Below are positions 1 to 8,340 of a stretch of 18,392 nt of DNA, in pieces. The translations under genes were made by a program, and so were the position numbers. How positions within the stretch are numbered: position 1 is the stretch's first letter; each line of letters begins with the position of its first letter. Below the pieces are notes generated by a model that saw only the letters and a list, made by a program, of their open reading frames with translations, made no database searches and was not told the DNA's origin. The DNA comes from CAVUAN01 sp963739435. GTDB lineage: Bacteria > Acidobacteriota > Thermoanaerobaculia > UBA5066 > Gp7-AA6. Location: NCBI GenBank assembly GCA_963739435.1, contig CAVUAN010000028.1:1-18392 (forward strand), written 5' to 3'.

Positions 1-175
1 GGCCCGGTTGCCGTCAGTGGAGAGCTTCCGTGCCGATCGGCTGGGCTGGCTGGGGCAGGCTCGTCAACCTGCAACGGCTGAATCGAGCCGGTTCGCACGC
101 CTCCGCGGCCCCCGACAATTCCCATTGCGCCCCTGCACTACCCCCCACTTCAGCTGGATACGTCCCGAGTCCAGA

Positions 176-2225
176 ATGGGCTCCATGCGGGCGGGCGCGC
201 TCTTCGTCGTCGCGGTGACGCTCCTCACGGCCGGACCGTCCGGAGCGGCGACCATCGCCGTGAGCATCGATCCCAACGCCGACCGGCACGCGGTCAGCCC
301 GCAGATCTTCGGGAGTGAACTTCGGCGACGCGGCCCAGATGTCGCGCCTGAAGGTGCCCGTGCGCCGCTGGGGCGGGAACTCCGTCACCCGGTACAACTG
401 GGAGACCGACACCCACAACAGCGCCAGCGACTGGTTCTTCATCAACTACGCGAACGACGTTCGCGAACCCGGCGGGGCTTCCCGACGGGTCCTCGGCGGA
501 CACGTTCGTCGACGAGATCCGCGCCGCGGGCGGCGAGGCGCTGATCACCGTGCCCCTCATCGGCTGGACGCCGATCGACCGCGTGCGGCGCTGGGGATTC
601 TCCGTGGCGAAGTACGGCGCCCAGCAGCAGACGGAGTGCTCGGCCACGGGGTACGCGAGCTGGTGCAACCCCGACGCCGGAAACGGGGTGAAGCCGGACA
701 ACTCGTACGTGACGGGCGAACGACCCGGCGGACACGTCGAAGCCCATCGGACCGGATTTCGTCTCGCGCTGGATGGCGCATGTCGCCGGGCGTGTCGGCA
801 CCGCCGCGGCCGGGGGCGTCCGGCTCTGGGCGCTCGACAACGAGCCGTTTCTCTGGAACTCGACGCACCACGACGTCCATCCGGCCGGAGTCTCGTACGA
901 CGAGCTCTGGACGAAGACGACGTCGATCGCGGCCGCGATCAAGGCACAGGACCCGGACGCGAAGAGTCCTCGGTCCGGCGGACTGGGGCTGGTGCGCGTA
1001 TTTCTTCTCCGCCGCCGACGGCTGCTCGCCGGGAGCCGATCGCGCCGCGCACGGCGAGATGGACTTCCTCCCGTGGTATCTCCAGCAGGCGAAGGCCTGG
1101 GAAGTCGCCCACGGCGTGAGGATCCTCGACTATCTCGACGTCCACTACTACCCGCAGGCCGGCGGGGTCGCGCTGACGACGACGAGTCCGTCGGGACGTC
1201 GGCACTTCGCCTCCGGACGTTGAAGAGCCTCTACGACCCCACGTACGTGGACGAGTCGTGGATCGGGACGGACCCGGCCGGTCGTGACCTCATCCCTCGC
1301 ATGAAGGCCTGGATCGCGGCCACCTACCCGGGCACGAAGCTCTCGATCAGCGAATACAACTGGGGATCGGACGACGGGATCAGCGGCGCCCTCGCGCAGG
1401 CCGAGGCGCTCGCGATCTTCGGACGTGAGGGCGTGGATCTCGCCACGCGGTGGGTCGCGCCCTCCGACAACTCGAAGACCGAAGACGCGTTCCTCCTCTA
1501 CCGCAATTACGACGGGGCGGGAGCGCAGGTGGCCGGTGACAGCGTGCGCGCCACGAGCGCGAACGTGGACGCGGTCGGCGCGTACGCCATCCGGGGCGGC
1601 ACGGACGGAAACACGCTCTACATCCTTCTCTTCAACAAGGACACGGCCGGCGCAGACGACGTCGGTCACCGTCGCGGGTGGCCTGACCCAGACGGCGCAG
1701 CTCTTCCGTTTCACCGGCACGACCCGCCTCGCGGCGGCCGGCACGGCGACCCCGGTCGCCGGCTCGCTCACGCTCGCTCTTCCGGCCCGTTCGGCGACGC
1801 TCGCGGTCGTCGCGCTTCCCCCGGTGGTCAGGCCACCCCCCGCCGCGACGTCGTTCTACACGTTGCCGCCGTGCCGCGTCCTCGACACGAGGAACCCGGC
1901 CGGGCCTCTGGGTGGGCCGGCCCTGCAGCCGGGCGCCACACGGACCTTCGACGCGGTTGGCTCGACATGCGGCGTTCCTGCGACGGCGAAGGCCCTCTCG
2001 GTCAATCTCACGGTGACCGGGCCGGTGGGACCGGGGCAGCTCACGCTCTATCCCGGCGACGAGGTGTCGGCGCCATTGGCCAGCTCGATCAACTTCAGGG
2101 CTGGGCAGACGAGGGCGAACAACGCCATCCTTCTGCTCGCGCTCGACAGCTCGGGCTTCAAGGTCCTGAACGGCTCTGCCGGGACGGTCCACTTCATCCT
2201 CGACGTGAACGGGTACTTCCAGTGA
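176..2225 (+). CDS. Secreted glycoside hydrolase family 44 (endoglucanase/xyloglucanase type), frameshifted
   Basis: Retaining beta-glycanase of family GH44, expected to be exported and to cut cellulose, xyloglucan or mannan-type polymers. The product starts with a signal peptide (MRAGALFVVAVTLLTAG...). The catalytic domain shows the GH44 acid/base motif LDNEP (Glu codon 842-844), the HYYPQ strand and the nucleophile motif SISEYNWG (Glu codon 1352-1354). A C-terminal module follows, opening FYTLPPCRVLDTR and closing HFILDVNGYFQ; this module is common on exported acidobacterial proteins and its role is unknown to me. The frame changes near 314, 461, 718, 965, 1175-1185 and 1649. Five are single extra bases; the fifth is a missing base or two extra. 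Corrected length is about 681 aa. Start is ATG 176, or ATG 185; neither has a clear Shine-Dalgarno site. The family call is strong; whether the gene is truly broken is open. Confidence 0.85.
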
Positions 2226-2237
2226 GAACCGTGGCCG

Positions 2238-2243
2238 AAGGAG
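2238..2243 (+). promoter_or_regulatory. Ribosome binding site of aldo/keto reductase copy 1
   Basis: AAGGAG lies six bases before the ATG at 2250 and fixes that start. It sits in the 24-base gap after the GH44 stop, so the two genes are probably co-transcribed. Confidence 0.7.
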
Positions 2244-2249
2244 AACGAC

Positions 2250-3247
2250 ATGGAGAAGCGGAAACTGGGAGGCAGCGGCCTCGAGGTCTCGGCCCTCGGC
2301 CTCGGCTGCATGGGGATGAGCTTCGGGCTGGGTCCGGCCGGCGACAAGCGGGAGATGATCTCCTTGATCCGGGCGGCCGTCGAACGCGGCGTCACGTTCT
2401 TCGACACCGCCGAGGTCTACGGGCCGTTCACGAACGAGGAGCTCGTCGGCGAGGCGCTCGAGCCGTTCAAGGGGCGCGTCGTCATCGCCACGAAGTTCGG
2501 CTTCGCACCAGATCCGAAGGGCGGGCCGGGATGGTCGACGCTCGACAGCCGGCCCGAGCACATCAGGCAGGTCGCGGAGGCCTCGCTCAAGCGGCTCCGG
2601 ATCGACGCCATCGATCTCTTCTACCAGCACCGCGTCGACGACAACGTGCCGATCGAGGACGTCGCGGGAGCCGTGAAGGACCTGATCCGGGAGGGGAAGG
2701 TCAAGCACTTCGGCCTCTCCGAGGCCGGCGCCGAGGACGATCCGCCGCGCGCACGCGGTCCAGCCCGTCACGGCGCTCCAGAGCGAGTACTCGCTCTGGT
2801 GGAGAGAGCCCGAGGCGGAAGTGCTGCCGACGCTCGAGGAGCTCGGGATCGGCTTCGTGCCCTTCAGCCCGCTGGGCAAGGGGTTCCTCACGGGGAAGAT
2901 CGACGAGAACACGACGTTCGACAAGACCGACTTCCGCAACGTCGTCCCGCGGTTCACGCCGGAGGCGCGCAAGGCGAACCTGGCCTTCGTCGACGTGCTC
3001 CGTGCGATGGCGGAGCGGAAGAAGACGACGCCCGCGCAGATCGCGCTCGCCTGGCTGCTCGCCCAGAAGCCGTGGATCGTCCCCATCCCGGGGACGCGCA
3101 AGCTCGCAGCGCCTCGAGGAGAACCTCGGAGCCGCCGAGCTTCACCTCACGCCCGAAGACCTCCGCGAGATCGAGACCGCCTCTTCGCAGATCGCGGTGC
3201 AGGGCGCCCGGTACCCGGAACACCTGCAGAAGCTGGTGGGTCGCTGA
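2250..3247 (+). CDS. Aldo/keto reductase, copy 1 (two frameshifts)
   Basis: NADPH-dependent aldo/keto reductase of the cytosolic TIM-barrel superfamily, close to the YajO/AKR13 type that reduces aldehydes or ketones; the substrate cannot be told. The catalytic tetrad is visible: Asp and Tyr in FFDTAEVYG, Lys in IATKFG, and His in LFYQHRVDD. The cofactor-binding end is present as VPIPGTRK. Frame changes occur at 2733-2736 and at 3106, each explained by one extra base. The first is confirmed by alignment with the paralogue at 17535, which lacks the extra base. Removing both gives 331 aa ending in EHLQKLVGR, a normal length. It follows GH44 by 24 bases and the next gene starts two bases after its stop, so it is the middle gene of a likely operon. 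Confidence 0.88.
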
Positions 3248-3249
3248 GG

Positions 3250-3684
3250 ATGAGCGTCAAGCTCCTGGTCCTCGGCGCGAACGGCCAGCTCGCATGCAAT
3301 GCGACGCGCGTGTTCCTGCGGGACACCGATGCGAAGCTGACGCTCTACCTGCGCAGGGCCGGCCGGCTGAAGAACCCCGACCCGGCCCGCGTCCGGATCG
3401 TCGAAGGGGACGTGCTCGACCGGCCTTCCCTCGAGGCCGCGATGCAGGGCCAGGACGTGGTCTACGCGAACTTCGCTGGCGCGATGGCGCAGCAGGCGCG
3501 GGTCATCGTGGACGCCATGCGGGCCACGGGCCTGAAACGACTGATCTTCATCAGCTCGATGGGCATCTACCGCGAAGTGCCGGGCGAGCGGTACCGCAGC
3601 GTGTCCGACCTCATCGTGAAGCTGGCGCTCTCGCCGACGATGGAGGTCCGGCGCAGTCTGGGCGTGAGCCGGGCGCCGACTTGA
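3250..3684 (+). CDS. NAD(P)-binding SDR/NmrA-like protein, internally shortened
   Basis: Atypical short-chain dehydrogenase-like protein with a Rossmann nucleotide-binding start (LLVLGANGQLACNATR, residues 5-20). It also has the conserved FISSMGIY strand (residues 100-107) and a family-type C-terminus, EVRRSLGVSRA. The product is only 144 aa, whereas relatives I recall are about 210 aa. The sequence jumps from PGERYRSV straight to SDLIVKLA near residue 118 (base 3601). This skips the stretch that normally carries the YTILRPGW-type substrate-pocket strand. The jump is in frame, so the ORF stays open, but catalytic function is doubtful. The third glycine of the dinucleotide motif also appears replaced by Ala. 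The ATG is two bases after the aldo/keto reductase stop, suggesting translational coupling. Natural substrate is unknown. Confidence 0.75.
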   Translation: MSVKLLVLGANGQLACNATRVFLRDTDAKLTLYLRRAGRLKNPDPARVRIVEGDVLDRPSLEAAMQGQDVVYANFAGAMAQQARVIVDAMRATGLKRLIFISSMGIYREVPGERYRSVSDLIVKLALSPTMEVRRSLGVSRAPT

Positions 3685-3785
3685 GCGAACAGACGGACTC
3701 CCGGTACCTCGGAAGGAGCCGACCAGAACCCCGAAGCACCAGTTCGCGGACGGTGCGATCCCGGCGATCGGCAATGGCCTCCTGA

Positions 3786-5563
3786 TCATTGAACCGGGCT
3801 CTCGCCTTTCCCGAGCGGACGCAAGCGCTGCCGGGCCAACGCAAGCATGGCTGCTTCCGGAGAACTCGGGCAAAGATCACCATCGCCCGGCCGTCCGCCA
3901 GCTGCCGTCGGCTGTATGCAATGCTGTTGCAAGTAGCGAGAGACGCTCAGGAAGTCATCCAACGGGAGTCCGGCGGCTTCGAGCAGCGCGGCCGGAAGCG
4001 CGCTCACCGCGATATCGACCGGTCCTGTTCCGGTCGCGTGACGGCGCCAGAGCAGGTACGGAACTCTGCGAAGCGCGGGATCCTGCCAGGGGTTGCTGAC
4101 GCCGAACGCGGCGAACACCGCCGGCATCGCCGGCGCATGATCGCCGAGAAACAGCAGCACTCCGGGACGCTTCGTGTTTTCGAGGCCTTCGATCATGCAG
4201 CCCGCCATCGCCGCCGCGTTTCGGGCGTGGTAGAGATAACGCTGAAGCTGCAGATCGATCTGCTCCGGCAGGTGACGACTCCGGGTATCGGAAGGTTGCA
4301 AGTCGCCGGTCTCGTCCCGATCGAAACTCCAGGGGCCGTGGTTTTCCATCGTGACGGCGAAGATGAAGCGCGGCCTGTCGCTCTCCTCCAACAGTTCCCG
4401 GATCCTCCGGCACACCGCCTGATCGCTCACATAAGGGCCATCGTGAGTGGCGTCCCGGAAGTCGGTGAGCGACAGGAACCTATCGAATCCGAGCCGCGGG
4501 TAGGCCTGATTCCTGCGCCAGAAGGTGTCGTGAAAAGGATGGACCGCGATCGTCTCGTACCCAAGCGCCTTCAGGTGCCGCGGAACGGACGCGATCGGCG
4601 CCGTGACGACGGTCAGGTACGGATAGTCCATCTCCGCGCCAAAAAGAGTCGCCGGGACGCCGGTCAGGAGTGAAAACTCGGTACGCAAGGTGGCGCCGCC
4701 GTAGGTATCCACCGTCGCCAGGCCGTATTGGGCCGTCATCTTCGTCTGATCCCACAACGCATAGGCGGACGGCGAAAATGCGGGTCCAGAACGCGAAAGT
4801 CGAAGAACGCTTCGCTCTGAATGACGACGAGATTCGGCAGCGTTTCGCCCCGAACGTCGTCGGGGCGCGCATCGATGCGGACAGCTGATGGATAAGCGCC
4901 AGGTCGGCAGCCGGAATGACCTGCTGCACGAAATAGCTCTGAGAGGCGGAATTGATCAGCGTCGCGATCAAGCCATTCTGCTTCACCGACGACATCGGAT
5001 CGTGATGATCGAACGCCGGTAACAGGGCCGCGTAGACGCGTTGGAGCGGGGCCCGGGGCATCAGGAGTACGGGCTGTATTTGCCACAGCAGGAGAAGTCC
5101 CGACCCGACCGAGATCGCCGTCCAGCGTTTGTCGTTCATGAGGGGTCGTTCGCGCCGGATCGCCCACAGCGAGAGTGCCAGTACAACGAGGCACAATGGG
5201 AAGAGAACCACTGTTCTCGAAGATATTTTTCGAACAGGACGGGGTTCGCCAGGACCTGACGAAAGACGATGAAGTCGGAGGCGACGACCGGTTGGCTTAT
5301 GATCGAGAACTTGAAGTTGTTGCCGAGTGTGATGGCCATGAAGACGACGACCGTCAACATCGTTGCCGACAGCGAGCGCCTCGGATCAGGAGGAAGGCCA
5401 GGAAGAAGTAGGCGACGGGCAGGCCGTTCAGCAGGAGTGCCGTCGGTGTCAGACGCTCAAATGCGGAGTCCGGCCTGGGTAACGCAGTCGCCGTACACAG
5501 CACAATCGTGCCCAGCAGGGCGAGGACCGCAATTCGCTTGCGGTGACGATCGAGAATCCTCAC
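3786..5563 (-). CDS. LTA synthase-family membrane sulfatase/phosphoglycerol transferase-like protein, frameshifted
   Basis: Membrane enzyme of the alkaline-phosphatase/sulfatase fold resembling LtaS and OpgB, which move phosphoglycerol (or a related group) onto extracytoplasmic glycans or lipids. The N-terminal third has hydrophobic helices (RIAVLALLGTIVLC, LLLNGLPVAYFFLAFLL, MLTVVVFMAITL, MVLFPLCLVVLALSLW). The periplasmic domain shows NLVVIQSEAFFD, the presumed Thr nucleophile in YGGATLRTEFSLLTG, TMENHGPW and the metal motif LFLGDHAPAM. Frame changes fall near 5372, 5212, 4862-4865 (run of G) and 4775-4778 (run of A), each consistent with one missing base. The corrected protein is about 593 aa. 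Start is GTG 5563 (VRILDRHRKR) with GGAG seven bases upstream. In a Gram-negative-like host an OpgB-like or other surface phosphotransferase role is more likely than true teichoic acid synthesis. Confidence 0.82.
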
Positions 5564-5827
5564 GGACCGGCTCCGACCGCCGGTTCGTATTGAGCCATGG
5601 GAGCCGGGCCACTGCGCCCGACGGGTCGGGTCCGGCCGGATGCCGGCCGCTGGCCTGCAGGGACATCGTCGAGACGCACGCGGTTCAGGCCTGTTGCGGC
5701 ACCCAGCGCCATTCTGCCGTTCACTGAATCGACGATCTGTCGCATCCTTCGGCGTCGGTTTGACGCCTCGCGGCGCCTGCGGCGGGGACGAACTCACGAT
5801 GGCGGGAGGGCCGGAACCACCCCGGGG
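5564..5827. other. Intergenic region between the TPR glycosyltransferase and the LTA synthase-like gene
   Basis: I see no convincing gene here. Open frames exist on both strands but are GC-driven and give Arg/Pro/Ala-rich products. It must hold the 3' untranslated end of the TPR gene and possibly a promoter for the LTA synthase-like gene. No clear sigma-70 boxes or T-run terminator are visible. Confidence 0.4.
5571..5574 (-). promoter_or_regulatory. Probable ribosome binding site of the LTA synthase-like gene
   Basis: GGAG on the minus strand lies seven bases before the GTG at 5563. It supports that start over a longer reading up to 5797, whose extra residues are Arg/Pro-rich and not membrane-like. 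Confidence 0.45.
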
Positions 5828-7930
5828 TCAGGGCGAACTGCGGCCCTGCGCGGCGGCCTGCAGCTTTCGTCGCAGGTCGAGGGCCTCGGCGGGGGCCTTC
5901 GACTCGAGGATCGACATCTCCTGCCGCGCGGCCTCCTGCTGACCCGCGGCCAGGTAGAATTGCGTCAACAGGACGCGGCCGCCGTGGTCGTCGCCGTCGC
6001 GGTCCAGGCCCTGGCGCAGCGCAGCGATCGCGTCCTTGAACCGGCCCGAGCGAGCGAGGAGGCGCGCCAGTTGATGGCGTACCCGCCGGGAGGCCGGATC
6101 GAGCCGCAGCGAGTCCCGGTAGCGCTCGAGAGCCTCGTCGACTCGCCCCAGCTGCGCGAGGACGGTGCCCAGGTCGCCCAGCGTGGGGGCGTGGCCGGGC
6201 TCGATGCGCACGGCCTCCTCCAGCGCGTGCCGAGCCTCCTCGAGCCGTCCCAGTTCGGCGAGGGTGAGGCCGGTGTTGCGGTATCCGGCGGCGCTTCCGG
6301 GCGCGAGGCGGATCGCCTCGCCGTACTCGGCGAGCGCGCCCTCGACGTTCCCGCGGGCTTCGAGGGAATTGCCCAGGTTGTTGTGAGTGTCCGGGTCGCC
6401 GGGGTCGGCGGCCGCGGCGCGCCGAAAGGCCTCCAGCGCCGCCTCGGCGTCACCGGGGCGGGAGAGCCGCGTCAGGGCGACGCCGAGCGCATTGAGGGCA
6501 GCGGCGGAGCCGGGCTTCAGGCGAACGGCCTCCCGGAGGTGAGGCTCCGCCCCGGCCGCGTCGCCCGAATCCAGCAGCGCCGCGCCGAGCAGCCTCTCCG
6601 CCACATGGTTGTCGCGCGTCACCTCCAGCGCTCGACGAAAGAGGGTCACGCTGTCGTGCCAGGTGCCGACCTGCTCTCGTGCGACAGGGACGAGCGCGAG
6701 GAGAAAGGCGCCGCCCGCCGCGACGAGCGCACGGCCTGCCAGGGCGTGGAGCTGCAGGAGCCGCCGCGCGCCTTCCGCGAGGGCGAGACTGAGCCCGACG
6801 TAGGGCACGTAGGTGTAGCGGTCGGCCAGGGCCTGCTCACCCACCTGCACCAGGCCGATGACCGGGACGAGGCTCCCGACGAACCAGAGCCAGCCCACGA
6901 GCAGGAACGGGAAGCGCCGGCGCGTGTGCCAGGCGCCCCAGGTCAGGGCCACAAGGAGCAGGACCGAGCCGCCGAGGACGAACGGAGGCGGGGCGCCGGG
7001 GTGCGGGTAGAAGACGGCGAGGCCGGCAGGCCGGAAGAACATCCCGAGATAGGCGACGAGCGCGACCGCGGCGTTGCCCAGGCGCTCGGGCAGCGAGAGC
7101 ACTCCCAGACTCGCCACGGCGCCGCCAGCGCGCTGCGCGGCGAAGGTGACGGCGCACGACAGGGCGGAGAGGGCCAGCAGGGGGAGCTTCTCGACGAGGA
7201 GGGGCCGTACTCGTGCGACATCCGGCGCGACGTCGAGCGGCAGCCGGCCGAGCGGCCACACGTCGAGGAGCAGCATCAGGAACGGGGCCGTGACCGCCAT
7301 CGGCTTCGCCATCAGCGCCAGCGCGAAGAGCAGCGCGACAACGGCGAGGCGGAGAGGGCCACGGGAAGCGGGCGGCCGGCGCGCGTAGGCAGTGTAGGCC
7401 CCGAGGGTGAGCCAGAGCAGCAGGGCACAGAGCACGTCCTTGCGCTCGGAGACCCAGGCCACCGACTCCACGTGGGCCGGGTGCCAGGCGAAGAGGGCCG
7501 CCGCGGCCGTCGCGACGCCGACGCTGCCGGTCCAGGCGCGGACCAGCAGGAGCAGGAGCACCGCGGAGACGACGTGGAGCACCAGGCTCGTCCCGTGATG
7601 GCCGCCCGGGGAGAGGCCGAAGAGTTGCACGTCCACCATGTGAGAGAGCCAGGTCAACGGGTGCCAGTTGGAGGCGTGCGTCGTGCCGAAGGCCCATGCA
7701 GCGCTGCCGGCCGTCAGGCCGCGGAGCACGTGGGGATTGTCCCGGACGTAGGCCGGGTCGTCGTAGTTGACGAAGTCGAAGCCGAGCACGGGGAAGAAGA
7801 CCCAGGCTGCCACCAGGGACACCAGGAGCGCTGCGAGGGCCGTCCAGGCGACGCGCTGGTCGCGGGAGGGTTTCGGGGGGCTGGGGGCAGCGGGTCGAGT
7901 GGCCTTCGGACGGGGCCTGCGACGGGTCAT
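5828..7930 (-). CDS. TMTC-like multi-span glycosyltransferase (GT-C) with C-terminal TPR repeats
   Basis: Intact integral membrane protein of about 700 aa resembling the eukaryotic TMTC protein O-mannosyltransferases and their bacterial relatives. The N-terminal two thirds holds about ten hydrophobic helices. It has family hallmarks: FVNYDDPAYVRDN with the acidic DD of the first loop (typical GT-C catalytic position), NWHPLTWLSHMVDVQLFG, HPAHVESVAWVSERKDVL and ADRYTYVPYVGL. The C-terminal third contains roughly seven tetratricopeptide repeats (such as HNNLGNSLEARGNVEGALAEY and NTGLTLAELGRLEEA), which probably bind the protein acceptor. By family the reaction would be polyprenyl-phosphate-sugar-dependent sugar transfer to an extracytoplasmic protein; sugar and target are unknown. 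Start is ATG 7930; a TTG at 7948 is also in frame, and neither has a clear ribosome site. It lies 79 bases after the thiamine-binding gene. Confidence 0.85.
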   Translation of the reverse strand: MTRRRPRPKATRPAAPSPPKPSRDQRVAWTALAALLVSLVAAWVFFPVLGFDFVNYDDPAYVRDNPHVLRGLTAGSAAWAFGTTHASNWHPLTWLSHMVDVQLFGLSPGGHHGTSLVLHVVSAVLLLLLVRAWTGSVGVATAAAALFAWHPAHVESVAWVSERKDVLCALLLWLTLGAYTAYARRPPASRGPLRLAVVALLFALALMAKPMAVTAPFLMLLLDVWPLGRLPLDVAPDVARVRPLLVEKLPLLALSALSCAVTFAAQRAGGAVASLGVLSLPERLGNAAVALVAYLGMFFRPAGLAVFYPHPGAPPPFVLGGSVLLLVALTWGAWHTRRRFPFLLVGWLWFVGSLVPVIGLVQVGEQALADRYTYVPYVGLSLALAEGARRLLQLHALAGRALVAAGGAFLLALVPVAREQVGTWHDSVTLFRRALEVTRDNHVAERLLGAALLDSGDAAGAEPHLREAVRLKPGSAAALNALGVALTRLSRPGDAEAALEAFRRAAAADPGDPDTHNNLGNSLEARGNVEGALAEYGEAIRLAPGSAAGYRNTGLTLAELGRLEEARHALEEAVRIEPGHAPTLGDLGTVLAQLGRVDEALERYRDSLRLDPASRRVRHQLARLLARSGRFKDAIAALRQGLDRDGDDHGGRVLLTQFYLAAGQQEAARQEMSILESKAPAEALDLRRKLQAAAQGRSSP

Positions 7931-8009
7931 GGGCCGCAGGATAGCCAAACCGTCCGGGCGCCCTAGACTTCTTCCCCGACTTCAGATTGCGATTTCTGCG
8001 GCACTCCGA

Positions 8010-8309
8010 TCACTTCATCTTCTCCTCGACGCTCCTGACCTTGTCCTCGAGCGACTGGACCTTGTCCGTGCGCGTCCCGACGCGGAGCGTGGCGCTCACG
8101 CGCGGTACGCCCATGTCGTGCAGCACCTCGTGACACCGCCGCACGGCGGCGAACACCTCATCCCAGTCGCCTTCGATGTTCGTGCCGTTGGCGTGTAGCG
8201 CCGTCTTCAGGCCAGCCTCCTTGAGAACGCGCTCGCACTCCGCAACGTACCTCGACAAGGACAGGCCGACCCCGAGAGGGACGACGGAAAGATCGACGAG
8301 CACCTTCAT
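8010..8309 (-). CDS. MTH1187/UPF0045 family thiamine-binding protein
   Basis: Small cytosolic protein of 99 aa belonging to the MTH1187/YqgV (UPF0045) ferredoxin-like family. Members bind thiamine or related compounds and form tetramers. Family marks are the start MKVLVDLSVVPLG, the segment LHANGTNIEGDWDEVFAAVRRCHEVLHDMGVPRV, and the strand SATLRVGTRTDK. The last 15-20 residues (SLEDKVRSVEEKMK) are charged and helical. Start is ATG 8309 with a strong GGAGG seven bases upstream. The frame is open upstream into the kinase tail as read, but the strong ribosome site and the family length argue for a separate protein. It sits 31 bases behind the kinase's likely stop and is probably co-transcribed with it. 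Confidence 0.9.
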   Translation of the reverse strand: MKVLVDLSVVPLGVGLSLSRYVAECERVLKEAGLKTALHANGTNIEGDWDEVFAAVRRCHEVLHDMGVPRVSATLRVGTRTDKVQSLEDKVRSVEEKMK

Positions 8310-8316
8310 GCGGGTT

Positions 8317-8321
8317 CCTCC
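8317..8321 (-). promoter_or_regulatory. Ribosome binding site of the thiamine-binding protein gene
   Basis: GGAGG on the minus strand, seven bases from the ATG at 8309. It decides that the protein starts there rather than continuing from the kinase frame. Confidence 0.75.
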
Positions 8322-8340
8322 GAACGATCCTACCCCCAGT

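Noticed and set aside
1..175. Region upstream of the GH44 gene
   Set aside because: Searched for a promoter, a ribosome site or the end of another gene; only GC-driven short frames are present, with nothing I can support.
1632..3101. A 489-residue minus-strand frame across the GH44 tail and reductase
   Set aside because: It is the complement of well-supported plus-strand genes and has no family features. Similar antisense frames occur opposite copy 2 because the copies share sequence.
773..3247. One long plus-strand frame joining GH44 pieces to the reductase C-terminus
   Set aside because: Only the segments at about 773-964, 1186-1650 and 3107-3247 are real coding sequence; the rest is out-of-frame filler, so it is not a fusion protein.
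3685..3785. A short plus-strand reading (KHQFADGAIPAIGNGLLIIEPG) after the NAD(P)-binding gene
   Set aside because: It looks protein-like and could be a gene remnant, but it has no start or ribosome site and runs into sequence antisense to the LTA synthase-like gene. I could not assign it to any family.
5597..7966. A 789-residue open frame on the plus strand opposite the TPR glycosyltransferase
   Set aside because: It is a GC-driven shadow: its product is Arg/Gly/Glu-rich with no recognisable family, while the minus strand gives a clear TMTC-like protein with membrane helices and TPRs.
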